Shown here in pieces: positions 35,994 to 46,327 of a stretch of DNA of 64,000 nt (position 1 is the first letter of the stretch; every line of letters begins with the position of its first letter). Origin of the DNA: Charina bottae (taxonomy: Eukaryota; Chordata; Lepidosauria; Squamata; Charinaidae); contig JALMGJ010000004.1 in NCBI GenBank assembly GCA_023362775.1, positions 83,137,798 through 83,201,797 on the forward strand, read 5' to 3'. A program made the translations under genes and the position numbers. Below the pieces are notes generated by a model. That model had not been told where the DNA came from. It worked only from the letters and a program-made list of their open reading frames with translations, and did no database searches.

Positions 35994-36229
35994 GTCGAAG
36001 GCTTTCACGGCCGGAGTTCAATGGCTGTTGTGGGTCTTCCGGGCTGTGTGGCCGTGTTCTGGAAGTTGTGGTTCCTAACGTTTCGCCAGCATCTGTGGCC
36101 AGCATCTTCAGAGGGCAGGAGCACAGATAGAAGCAAAATCTCTGAAGATGCTGGCCACAGATGCTGGCGAAACGTTAGGAACCACAACTTCCAGAACACG
36201 GCCACACAGCCCGGAAGACCCACAACAGC
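35994..36229 (-). mobile_element. Penelope-type tail insertion with perfect 93-bp inverted arms
   Basis: Arms 36021-36113 and 36140-36232 are perfect reverse complements around a 26-bp spacer. The insertion is flanked by 13-bp direct repeats CATAACTTGGGCT (35981-35993 and 36230-36242; the arm overlaps three bases of the right one). The remaining 27 bases read GTCGAAGGCTTTCACGGCCG..., the tail end also seen at 61300-61333. Short retroinsertions with an inverted copy of the terminal repeat at one end are typical of Penelope-like elements. Confidence 0.75.
36081..36172. ncRNA. Hammerhead-ribozyme-like cores, one per arm
   Basis: On the plus strand: CTGAAGA (36142-36148, fits CUGANGA), T, GCTGGC (36150-36155), CACAGAT, GCTGGC (36163-36168), GAAA (36169-36172), then CGTT. 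The two GCTGGC pair with each other through four Watson-Crick and two G-U pairs as stem II. The other arm (36081-36111) encodes the same on the minus strand. One extra T between core and stem II departs from the canonical form. Penelope elements are known to carry hammerhead motifs in their terminal repeats. Confidence 0.45.
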
Positions 36230-36242
36230 CATAACTTGGGCT

Positions 36243-37150
36243 ATTTGAAGAAATAGGAAGAAGCCCCACCTATCATGAAGGGCATGGAGGAGTTCCACTT
36301 TCAGGGGAGGGGGAGGGGGGTCAAATCTACTTTCCCAAGAAGAAAGAAAATAGTTTTCATTGAATAAAAAATATATACTTCTCAGCAGGTATAAAGGAGG
36401 GCAGGTATTCCAAAAAGTTAACCAATGTGTCAAGCTTTTTTACTGATTGAGTTTAAATTTGAGTATATCAAAGACTGTATTGGCTACAAGTGAGCACTGC
36501 TCTGCCAGTAGCTGTGGAACGGAATGCACAGTTTGGAAGAGTTTGCAGGTATTGTATTGTCTCTGGCTATTCAGAGATCTGTTTGATCTCTTTTCTTAGG
36601 GGAAAAATTACTTCAGCATTTACTGGAATGGGTTCAATAGGTTCAGTTTTAATTGAATTGTGTGGGTTAAAACAGTTACATAGAATAAAGGGAATTCCTA
36701 CACTTACTATATTAATGTCCAGAGATGGGATTAATACATTAATTTTCAGTTGTTTTGAAACACAGAGCTTGGATATCCTGATTTCATGCATGGTTGTTTC
36801 TTCCTTTTCCCAATCTGGGCAGGCAAGCAAAAAGATATATTTTTTAGGATTTTTGAAATATCAGTTTCAACAGCATAAAAGTTAAAAGTTGCTGAATTAA
36901 AAGGATAATTCAAGATAAAAAGTCAAAGGAAGCAGGAGTGAGGGCGACTGCTAGCATGATGCTGTTGAGGGGTAGACAAACATCTGATATATTCTGAATG
37001 CATTTTGCTTTCATAATCTGGATTTATGTAGAAGAATCTTAATAGCTTTCTTATTGATAAAATTAATATTCTCATATATTAATTAGTCTAAATGTACATC
37101 TCTGTGTATGTCAGTCTGTCTGTCTATCATTCTGATATTTACATTATTGT
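36243..37150. other. No recognised gene; one 131-residue open frame
   Basis: The frame 36490-36885 on the plus strand has no recognisable domain and AT-rich, non-coding-like composition. Not supported as a gene. Confidence 0.4.
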
Positions 37151-37158
37151 CTAATCAC

Positions 37159-37570
37159 TAGGCTGACCATACATCCCGTTTTAAATGGGCAGTTCTGTTT
37201 TTTTAGCATTTTTCAACCGTCAAATCATTTTGATAAAAATCTCAATTTTGTCCCGTTTTTTAAACCTGACGGGAATGGCACGGAAGGAGGATCCAAGCCA
37301 GAGCTGCTGATTGGAGGCAGCCCGGAAGAGGAAGTCCTCCCACCTATCAGCACACGGCAAAGGAGGGTGGAGAGGTGGAGAGGAGGGCGGACCAGGGGGC
37401 AGGGTTTGCAGACGGGAGCCAATTGTGTGGACCAGGAGGCGGGGTTTGCAGGCAGGAGCCAATCGCACTGACCGGGGGGTGGGGACCCCTGTCTTTTTCA
37501 TGAATACGGCCCCATCCCGTTTTGCCATTCCAATGTCCTGTTTTTGTCTCAAGGAAATATGGTCAGCCTA
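37159..37570. mobile_element. hAT-type element, 412 bp, 13-bp TIR, 8-bp TSD
   Basis: Perfect terminal inverted repeats TAGGCTGACCATA (37159-37171 and 37558-37570) flanked by CTAATCAC (37151-37158 and 37571-37578). Next to the termini come CATCCCGTTTTAAATGG and, at the other end, CCCGTTTTGCCATTCC. The GC-rich middle carries two inverted units of the CCAAT/GC-box minisatellite. No transposase. Confidence 0.9.
37400..37490 (-). repeat. CCAAT/GC-box minisatellite, two units, inverted
   Basis: GGCAGGGTTTGCAGACGGGA, GCCAATTGTGTGG then GGCGGGGTTTGCAGGCAGGA, GCCAATCGCACTG; the reverse complement fits the units at 8440-8560 and 23678-23795. Confidence 0.85.
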
Positions 37571-37578
37571 CTAATCAC

Positions 37579-39040
37579 TTCATAACATTTATCATTGAAA
37601 AATAGCCAGATTAGAAATAGAGGACTTTTATTCCACTCCAGTTTTATATATACATTAGATAATTACCCTGGGCACTTTTTTCCATTTCTGTTCATCAACA
37701 ATATTTCTATAGGGATTTCTTTGTTGTTGTTGTTGTTGTTGTTGTTTAAGGGGAGAAAAAGCTTATATTCATTCATATATTGATTTAATGCATAGATGCA
37801 ATTTCTGTATCTTATCACATAGTATACTTAACACAGACTGACAAACAAATGAGAAAAAAATATGGCAGGCCAAAAGCACACAAATATCTTTGGCCTTATG
37901 ATGAAGGTACCTAACTTTCAGCTGTATCATTGGCCTTTGATTTTGGCCTCTATATTAACTAGAATGAAAACTTTTTGTTTGAATATCATCCTCTTTGGTT
38001 TCCTTTGGAAATGGTGTCAGAATGGCATAATCATAGATAAAGTTTAAATGTTTCATTGAAATATAGGAGTAAGTTTGATTATGTTTTTGTGCACTTGCAT
38101 TAGCAATTTAAAAAAAATAGATGGGATAAAAATAGAGAGATGAGCTATTTGAAATTTAGTAATCTATAAAGCATTAATCAAATTCCCATCCCTAACCCTC
38201 TATGCAATTGTCAGCCAATTATTCCCACAATGACAAATTATCCCTTTCTAATCTATTCTGTCTGACTAGACTTACAACTTAAGTAAAAGTAGAATTTACA
38301 GAGGTTTGTAATAGAGTAGGTAAATTATTCACAGGACTGATGATGCAGACATTCAGGGACTGCCCTTCATGCAAATGGGACTCTAGCCCCACTTGCTGTT
38401 CATACTTTCCCTCTCCTTGAATCATACTGTTTGCTACTAATTCCAACAGTAACTTCTGTGGGTTTTCCCCCTCTTATGCTGCCATCCTTTCCTCAGTGTT
38501 TCTTCCATCTTCCGATCTTCTGTGGAATCTATTATTCCTCCCTTACCTGTTGCTGCTTTATATACTGTATCAAGTTTTCCCACCATGCATTCAATTCTAT
38601 ATTGTCTCTGCACATCATTTTATTGGCTCTTTAAGTTCACTAAGAGCCCAATGTATGCTAATTATTTTCTTAAATTTCACATTGGAATGAAATATTTTAT
38701 ATGTTCAGTTTCTGAATTTGTTTCTAAGGTTATCTGCAAAACACTTCTCCTGGTGCATTCTGCCAAGAGCACAGCTCCTCTATGATTATCGATACTTGGG
38801 AATAAACAAACTGTCACTCCTGTCAGCCAAAGCTTCCAAGAGAGGGTGATTTAAACTTTTACTACTATACAACCATTTCTCACATAACTGATACCAGTGA
38901 TAAAGCATCTGCTTTCCACATATCACTTCCCACACTTTGATTCCTCTTGGCATCCTTGACTATTTTGGCCCAACTATCAATTATTTATTATGTGGGTATT
39001 TTCAGAATCTTTCTATAATGTATTTATCCTTATATTTAGT
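37579..39040. other. No gene recognised; (TTG)n at ~37723-37746
   Basis: AT-rich left flank of the gypsy element. Confidence 0.5.
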
Positions 39041-39287
39041 TATGGAGATCACAGGAGAGGAAGGAGGGGGCGCCTTCCAGGGAGAGAAGCGTGCTCACAG
39101 TGTCAAGAACCTTGGGCGCCTGGCCAAGAAGGTCAGGCCAGATCCGCCTTAGAGCACCTTGGGGTTTTCCCCCACAGAACTGCTTAGTGCAGCTTAGTTT
39201 GGCAAGATTCTGTGTAAGGTAGAACAATAAAGATCTAGAGCTTCATTCTGGGCTCAGCGTTGTTCTTCGCCTAACCACAACGTCAAT
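39041..39287 (+). repeat. 5' LTR of gypsy element, left end missing
   Basis: TATGGAGATCACAGGAGAGG...CCTTCCAGGGAGA matches 44613-44650 at the far end of the element. The first ~40 bases found in the 3' copy (from TGATGGAATGTG) are absent here. AATAAA at about 39225 is a plausible poly(A) signal. The right border near CGTCA is an estimate. Confidence 0.6.
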
Positions 39288-39345
39288 CTTGCCAAACTCC
39301 TACTCCCATCGAAAGAGGGAGGAAGAAAGGATTTTTTCCCCCAAA

Positions 39346-40454
39346 ATGGCTTTGGATCCCCAGGAGCTACAGCAAGCAATCGTGCAGTTGGTGGCTGCCT
39401 TAATACAGCACCAGCAACAGGTATACACCCAGGTGAATGCCTTTCAAGCATCACTGTTGCAGAATCTACAACAGCCTGGCCAGATGGTTCTACAACCAGT
39501 GGCAGCAGCGGCAGCACCACCAGTACTCCTGAGAACCCAGGGCTGCTTACCAGAAAAGTTTGGGGGAGAAGCCATGCACTTCAGAACCTTCATTACTCAA
39601 TGTGGCATGTTCATTGACAGCAGACCTGCTTAATTTCTAACAGATCACACTGAGATAACTTTTATTTTGAGTCTGCTAAAGGGACCAGCAGAGAGGTACA
39701 ACACAACAACCTGATTCTCAACGATTACCAGAACTTCATGTTGAGATTCAGAGGCCACTTTGACGACCCAATCAGGGCAGTGACAGCCAGTCAGGAAATT
39801 AAGAGACTCAAGCAAGGCAGCAAGAGAGTGGGACTTTACATAGGAGATTTCAAGCTGTTGGCTGGGGACGTCGACTGTAACAAAAGTGCCCTAAAGGACC
39901 AATTTCAAGAAGGGCTAAATGATGATATTCAGGATGAGCTGGTGAGGCAGGGAACCCCAGCCACCTTGGAAGGACTATATCAGCTTTGCATAGTAATTGA
40001 CGCTAGGCTGGAAGAGTTAAAGCACCGCCAAAAGCTGAGAGAAAGAGTGAGCTACAGATCGGCATTTCCAGGTTTTACAGCTCTCCCTGCTGCAACTGTA
40101 TACCCAGAGGCAGAGGAACCCATGCAGATCAGAGCTGCAAGATCGGCATTTCCAGGTTTTACAGCTCTCCCTGCTGCAACTGTATACCCAGAGGCAGAGG
40201 AACCCATGCAGATCAGAGCTGCAAGAAGGATAGTTCCTGTGGTGGAGAGACAAGGACGCAGGGAGAGGGCTCTTTGTTTTCCTTGTGGGGCCCCAGGGCA
40301 TGCGAGAGCATGCCCACTGAGAAACCCAGCGGCTGGGGATAGAGTATCGCAACAAGTTGCCAAGGCGCATCCAGCCACTTCTACAGCTATGAACCTGGGA
40401 AACTCCAATGGCCTTCCTCTCCAGAGCTCGCAAGGGGGGCCATTAAGCAAGTAA
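39346..40454 (+). pseudogene. Ty3/gypsy gag
   Basis: Starts MALDPQELQQAIVQLVAAL, a coiled-coil-like N-terminus, then LPEKFGGEAMHFRTFITQC, the usual gypsy/sushi capsid entry. A stop at 39631 and a further shift near 39690-39730 separate this from LRFRGHFDDP...DQFQEGLNDDIQDELVRQG, the capsid C-terminus. At the end is a knuckle CFPCGAPGHARAC with only three residues between His and last Cys instead of four. A perfect in-frame 84-bp tandem duplication lies at 40056-40139 / 40140-40223. The frame closes at 40454. Confidence 0.85.
40056..40223. repeat. Perfect 84-bp tandem duplication in gag
   Basis: Two identical units encoding RSAFPGFTALPAATVYPEAE and eight further residues, in frame. Confidence 0.95.
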
Positions 40455-40507
40455 AGAGGGCTCATTCTGCAGATAATAGACAGGCATTTTTCTTCATCCC
40501 TGTCACA

Positions 40508-40792
40508 GTGACTTTAGACTCAAAGTGTAAAATAGAGCTCGAAGCTCTCATCAATTCCAGGGTGACCACTAACTTCATAGATGTAGAAATGGTGCAGAAA
40601 CTGCAGCTGCCTACTGTACAATTACCACAACCCATAGAGGTTGAGACCATTGATGGGCAGCCCCTGAAGGCAGGACCAGTCGTGCAATGCACAGAGTCAA
40701 TTCTACTGACAACTGGAGACCACGCAGAGTGGATCCCACTTTATGTAACAGCGTCCTTACAGGTCCCCATAGTTCTTGGCACCACTGGCTGA
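40508..40792 (+). pseudogene. gypsy retropepsin-like domain, active site lost
   Basis: The 94-residue frame reads IELEALINSRVTTNFIDVEM, where retropepsins of this family have ALIDSGATTNFID. Catalytic Asp is Asn and Gly is Arg. The rest (LPQPIEVETIDGQPL, VPIVLGTT) is a recognisable protease followed by the linker to RT. Substitutions, not truncation, inactivate it. Confidence 0.85.
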
Positions 40793-41259
40793 AGCTTCAC
40801 AACCCCTTGTTGGACTGGACAATGGGAGCAATCTCATTTCCATTGGGGGACTGCCAGCATCATAAATTACAGACTGCCTCACATTCTCCACCAATGAAGA
40901 TGGTCACTGAAGTAGGCGGGGGGTGCAGCTACTGGCCAAGTATGCAGATTTTGCAGATGTTTTCAGCAAGCAAGAGGCTACTGCGCTTACCCCCCACAGA
41001 GACTGTGATTGCACAATTGACCTAAAGCCAGGAGCAAAAATTCCAGCAAAAAAGTCAGTACCCAATGTCAGCCAAGCAACTAACTACACTTAAAGAGTAC
41101 TTGGATGCAAACCTCAAGAAAGGTTTTATCTGACTGTCCACATCTCCAGCATCTGCTCCTACCTTCTTTGTACCAAAGAAGCCAGACCCACTGGCACCTG
41201 CAGCTCCAGAGGAGGGAAGGGGAGCTCCCATGCTCATAGTGCATGACTATAGTGCCCTT
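40793..41259 (+). pseudogene. gypsy RT, N-terminal part
   Basis: In shifting frames: WLKLHNPLLDWTMGAISF, ADFADVFSKQEA, then ASAPTFFVPKKPDP and IVHDYSAL. These are the RT entry and fingers blocks. Stops and shifts interrupt. At 41259 an RTE element splits IVHDYSAL from NAVTNRDHY (resuming at 42021). Confidence 0.75.
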
Positions 41260-42020
41260 GATGGCTGAAAGCGAGGAGGAGGTGAGGAGCCTTATGATGA
41301 AGGTCAAAGAAGAAAGTGCAAAAGCTGGGTTGCAGTTAAACCTCAAAAAAACCAAGATTATGGCAACGAGCTTGATTGATGACTGGCAAATAGAGGGAGA
41401 AAAAGTGGAGGCAGTGACAGACTTTGTATTTCTAGGCGCAAAGATTACTGCAGACGCTGACTGCAGCCAGGAAATCAGAAGACGTCTACTTCTTGGGAGG
41501 AGAGCAATGGCAAATCTTGATAAAATAGTTAAGAGCAGAGACATCACACTGACAACAAAGGTCCGCATAGTTAAAGCAATGGTATTCCCTGTAGTAACCT
41601 ATGGCTGCGAGAGCTGGACCATAAGGAAGGCTGAGCAAAGGAAGATAGATGCTTTTGAACTGTGGTGTTGGAGGAAAATTCTGAGAGTGCCTTGGACTGC
41701 AAGAAGATCAAACCAGTCCATACTCCAGAAAATCAAGCCAGACTGCTCACTTGAGGGAATGATATTAAAAGCAAAACTGAAGTACTTTGGCCACATAATG
41801 AGAAGACAGGATACCCTGGAGAAGAAGCTGATGCTAGGGAAAGTGGAAGGGAAAAGGAAGAGGGGCCGACCAAGGGCAAGATGGATGGATGGTATTCTGG
41901 AGGTGACGGACTCAACCATTGGGGAGCTGAGGATGGTGACGGCCAACAGAGGGCTCTGGCGTGGACTGGTCCATGAAGTCATGAAGAGTCGGAAACGACT
42001 GAACGAATAAACAACAACAA
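41260..42020 (+). mobile_element. RTE/BovB-type LINE inserted in gypsy RT, 11-bp TSD
   Basis: 761 bp between perfect direct repeats ATAGTGCCCTT (41249-41259 and 42021-42031). It begins within the RT after the catalytic box (MAESEEEVRSLMMKVKEESA) and stays open for about 250 residues through FELWCWRKILRVPWTARRSN, LKYFGHIMRR and KRKRGRPRARWMDGIL to the stop TAA at 42008-42010, then ends ACAACAACAA. No lesion is visible in the retained coding part, so it is younger than the gypsy host. 5'-truncated, so not autonomous. Confidence 0.95.
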
Positions 42021-42770
42021 ATAGTGCCCTTAATGCAGTTACAAATAGGGACCACTACACACTTCCTCTCATATCTGACCTGCTCGATCGCCTGCAGAGA
42101 GCAAGTGTTTTTACAAAATTGGACCTCAGAAATGCCTACAACTTGATTTGAGTGAAGGAGGGGCATGAATATCTGACTGCCTTCGATACCAGGTATAGGA
42201 AATTTGAATATCTAGTCATGCCTTTCGGATTAAGTAATTGTGGTGCTGTGTTTTCCCGGTTCATGAATCAAATCTTTTCTGATCTAATAGATAATTATGT
42301 GGTGATTTATCTGGATGATATATTAATATACTCTGATGATTCAACATCTCACGTGACTCATGTTCGGAATGTATTACAAAAACTGAGACAAAATAAGCTT
42401 TTTGCCAAGTTAGATAAATGTGCCTTTGATTTAACTCAATTGGACTACCTGGGGTACAGGATTTCCACAGAGGGGATTACCATGGATCCCTCCAAGGTCC
42501 AGGCAGTGTTGTCTTGGCACCCCTGCTCTGTAATGTAAAGGATATGCAGCACTTTCTCAGATTCGCAAATTTTTATACAAAGTTTATACCAAATTTTGTT
42601 GACAGGGTGAAACCTCTCTCTCAACTTTTAAACAAAGGATAAGGGTTCACCTGGAGAGAGCAGGAACAGGCAGCATTCCAAGAGTTAAAGCAGCTTTTTG
42701 CCTCCCAACTCCTCCTTCATCATCCTGACCTGTCCTGACCCTTTCAAATTCAAAAAGACACATCTGACGT
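42021..42770 (+). pseudogene. gypsy RT palm, thumb and connection
   Basis: Continues [32 protein letters not shown], a stop, then (42152-42538) TAFDTRYRKFEYLVMPFGLS and the catalytic VVIYLDDILIYS with both aspartates kept. LDYLGYRISTEGITMDPSK ends the thumb. A shift at 42538 leads into FLRFANFYTKFIP and AAFQELKQLFASQLL. Chromovirus/sushi-like by motif. Confidence 0.85.
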
Positions 42771-43140
42771 GGCAATTGGCATGGTTTTACTCCAGGCTTT
42801 GAAGCTGGAGCGGGGGCAGAGACTGCTTCCTTGCACCTTTTTCTCTTGCATGGTGTCCCCGGCAGAGGGAAACTATTATATATTTAATAAGGAATTGCTG
42901 GCAATAAAAGCAGCCTTCCAAGAGTGGAGACAATGGCTAGAAAGGACAGCCTTTCCTATAAAGGTCTGCATGGACCATAAAAATTTGGAACTCTTGCAAA
43001 ATACCAAGGCACTCTCCCCCCACCAAATCAGTTGGAGTCAGTTTTTCTCCCATTTTAATTTCCACGTAACATATTTGCCTGGCTCAAAGAATCAGCTGCA
43101 GACACTCTTTCCCGCAAGCCTGAATTCATCTCAGCTTTGA
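42769..43140 (+). pseudogene. gypsy RNase H
   Basis: SDVAIGMVLLQ (entry D), GNYYIFNKELLAIKAAFQEW (the E/ELLA block, YDKELLA in relatives), FPIKVCMDHKNLELL (D of VxTDHKNL) and LPGSKNQLQTLF (usually KNxxADALS). 123 residues remain open. The last Asp-bearing block is altered (ADALS to QTLF), so activity is unlikely even apart from the broken upstream frame. Confidence 0.85.
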
Positions 43141-43761
43141 GGCCCTATTCCCACACAGCAATTCTGCAGCCTCACAACTTCCAGTATACACCCGAAGGGA
43201 ACCAGACAGAGATCTTGTCAGCCGGATGGCAGGCGGAGGATCTCCTCAAAAGAGTCAAGGCTCAGCAGCAGCAAGACCCATATGCAAGGGCCAGGATGGA
43301 TGACCTCCAGGGGACTCAGCAAGGTGCTGCTTCTCCATTCACAATAGACAAGGGACTGCTTTGGCATAGCAGTCAGCTGTACATTCTACTTCCCTTCAGG
43401 GAAGAACTGTTGAATCTCTGCCATGAGAATTCAATGGCTGCCATGGAGGTATACTCAAAATACTCCACAGAGCCTTAAGAGACTACTGGTGGCCAAAAGT
43501 GGCTGCAGACATAAAAACTTACATTGCCTCTTGTCACACTTGCAGGAGAGCAAAAGCTCTTCCAGGGAAGCAGGCGGATTTGCAGCAACCCCTGCCTACC
43601 CCCCCTCCAGCCTTTGGACACAGTCTCCATGGACTTCATTACTGATTTACCTCCAGTCAAGGGGTTTACTTCTATACTAGTAGTAGTGGATCTTTTCACC
43701 AAAATGACACATTTCATTCCCTGCAAAGGCTTTCCTACCGCGCAAGCCATAACACAGTTAT
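43137..43761 (+). pseudogene. gypsy integrase, zinc finger and first catalytic block
   Basis: Across three frames: PFTIDKGLLWHSSQLYILLP, LLNLCHENSMAA (His part), then KVAADIKTYIASCHTCRRAK (CxxC), and DTVSMDFITDLPP with the first catalytic Asp and VVVDLFTKMTHFIPC. Each block is well conserved but single-base shifts near 43450 and 43620 break continuity. Confidence 0.8.
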
Positions 43762-44574
43762 TTGGATCATGTCTTTAGCCATAGAGGCATGGTTAACCAT
43801 ATCAGCAGTGACAGAGGCAGTCAATTTACTTCCAGGTTTTGGAAGGCGCTTTCCCAGTCATTAGAGGTACAGATACACCTTTCCTCATTGCACCACCCAT
43901 CGACCAATGGAGAAGCTGAGAAAACTAACCAGGTGTTCCAGCAATATCTTGGATGTTATAGCCCTTATCAGCAGGATAATTCGCCAGAATTGCTTCCAAT
44001 GGCAGAATTCGCTTATAACAATTCTGTGCATTCTTCTACCAAGATGTCCCCCTTCCAAGCACTCTATGGGGTTAACCCTCGGGTCTTGCCCACCTCATCG
44101 CAGCAAGGATCAGTTCCTGCCATGACAGACTTTCTCAAAGAGCAGCAGGCTGCACACGATCTTTTAAAGGAGCAGCTGAATAGGGCAAAGGCTGCTTACA
44201 AGAGATCTGCAGACCTCCACAGGCAAGAGGGGCCAATGATTTCAGAAGGAGACAGAGTATGGCTCTCTACCAAGTTTTTAACATCCAGCAGACCTTCCAA
44301 GAAGTTGGACTCAAAGTTTGTGGGCCCATTCACCATGCTGAAGCAGGTAAACCCAGTGGCTTATCATTTGCAACTCCCAGCCACCATGAAAGACCATCCT
44401 GTGTTTCACAGGTCATTGCTGGCCAAAGAATTGCCTCCTAGTTCCTTTTGCTGTCACTTACCACCTCCACCTCTGGTAATTGTGGAGGGGGAGGAGGAAT
44501 ACGAAGTAGAGGACATTTTGGATTCAAGGTGGTGGGGAAGGGAGGGACAGATCCTGAGGAGGGTGGTGGTGTGA
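43762..44574 (+). pseudogene. gypsy integrase C-term, GPY/F module and chromodomain stub
   Basis: A 270-residue frame with SDRGSQFTSRFW (second Asp), HPSTNGEAEKTNQ (catalytic Glu), EFAYNNSVHSST, ALYGVNPR, then the GPY/F module SKFVGPFTMLKQV and HPVFHRSLL. It ends EYEVEDILDSRWWGREGQIL. EYEVExILDSR is the first strand of an integrase chromodomain as in Sushi-type chromoviruses, but the rest, including the usual W-x-G-Y/F core, is missing. The stop lies at the edge of the 3' LTR. Both a natural short form and a deletion fit. Confidence 0.85.
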
Positions 44575-44663
44575 TGGAATGTGTCTTTGAGGGGGAAGAT
44601 GATGTTATGGAGATTGCAGGCAAGGAAGGAGGGCGCACCTTCCAGGGAGATAATATAAGTATA
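44573..44663 (+). repeat. 3' LTR of gypsy element, right part missing
   Basis: Starts TGATGGAATGTGTC next to the stop codon of pol and matches the 5' LTR from TATGGAGAT to CCAGGGAGA, then diverges at about 44651-44663. Most of the LTR is gone. Confidence 0.65.
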
Positions 44664-46325
44664 ACCTCCCCAACTCAGCAAAGTATATATTTTTATCTGA
44701 GCCTAAACACTGCTTTTATGTACTAAGTAATTTGTTGTAACAACAACTTGACCAAGTTATAAAATGATTCCCATGGATCCACCCAGAGTCCTTTTACTCT
44801 AAAAACTGCACCAGTAATGCAGTACATTTCATATAAGTTAACTAAAAAAAATAAAGCAAGGAAAACATTCTTAAAAGGCAGAGATTAAAAATTTGCCTTA
44901 GAGATATTCTATTAATTCCTTGTATTATTATAACAACAGCAACAAAAAAAAGCATTTTTGAGCAGGAACATTCTGATTTCAGCAGAGACACTTTGTAAGT
45001 CAAGTGAGAGATTTGCAGATTTCTATTCATGGAGAACTATTTTCATCTCACTGCTCAGAGAGGACAATAGACACACCTCTCAGCTCAAACATACAGTACA
45101 TAAAAAGAACAGTCAGGGGATGAGAAAAGAAAAGAAAATAGAGATGCAAATCCAGCGATTGACACAGCACCAAAACATAGAGGGTAGGGCACCCCACAAT
45201 GATGGGAAGTAGAGGGAATGACTTTTGTGAGCAGTAGGGCCTGGAGAAAAGCAATGTTGTGCACAGATGAGTTCTCCAATTTGTGTCAGAGTAAAATAAA
45301 TTCAAAGTGGTAGCCTCTTTGAGCAACAGGCTGCTTGTTATGTATACTAAAAAATAATGGTCACATACTTGGCTTATCAAATTAAGGACAGGTGGAAAAG
45401 CATAGCTGTAGTCGGCTTCAAGAGAATCTATTGTGTCCTCTTTGATACCTTCAGAATCCCTTTACCTCCTCCGCAGCCCAAAATATCATCTCTGAATCAT
45501 TATGTAGTTTAGCTCAGTGTGCTGGCTTATTTCAAAAAGTTTTATAGCACCTTTCCTGCCTTTATGCCAAACTAAGTCTTTCCTTATGTTCCATGCTGAC
45601 CACTTGACTTTGACTTAAATTGTTCAAATTTGGTCTCTTTGATCTTTTATTATCATTCATCTTGGGCTTTATTGCTCTATCCTTCTCTCCCTTCAAAAAA
45701 TATTTCTATTGCTTTATTCTTTAACTTCTCATTCCTGCCAATAAATCTATGTTTGATTTTATACTGCATTTTTGGGGTCATTTTGTCACATCCTTATTCC
45801 TTTACTAATTTAAAGGTTGGGAGCAATAAAAGAGAGAGAGAAAGGGAGAGAGAAGAAAATGAGGGATGTGAGGAACAGAATGGAATCAAAGAAAAGGGTA
45901 ATTAGAAAGGTATCCAATAATATCCTATGGATGTAAAAGGAAAAGTTGTGTTTTTAGAATGTGGAATACAATAGCCATCTTTTGTTATGGCAAAAGAATA
46001 AAAAAGTTAAGTAGTGCATAATCTGTAAGGAAGTAAAATATTTAAATTACATTATTATAAAATACATTCTACCTTGCCCTTTTCTTCCTTTTCTGTCCCA
46101 CTTCTTTGCATTATTGTATTCTCTTTTTTAACTAGATAGTTTGGGGATCTAAATTATTTCCATTAAAAATAACTGTGTAGAGCCAATGTTCACATGACAG
46201 TTGCAACTATAGGCAGAAAGTTGGGAGATACTAATCCATTAAGTTCCAATCAAGAGCAACTAAACAATAAGTAATCAGAAATTATTGTATTATTTATACC
46301 TATAATCTACCCACTAATGTAAGTT
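44664..46325. other. No gene recognised
   Basis: AT-rich, with a short GA run near 45830-45860. Confidence 0.5.
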
Positions 46326-46327
46326 TG

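Larger units (their letters stand above)
39041..44663 (+). mobile_element. Ty3/gypsy (chromovirus-like) retrotransposon, decayed
   Basis: Order LTR-gag-protease-RT-RNase H-integrase-LTR marks Ty3/gypsy. Interrupted by the RTE at 41260-42020; without it about 4.9 kb. Both LTRs are incomplete, so no target duplication can be tested. Confidence 0.9.

Noticed and set aside
36490..36885. 131-residue plus-strand frame
   Set aside because: No domain, no conserved motif, AT-rich codons, and a similar-length frame on the other strand.
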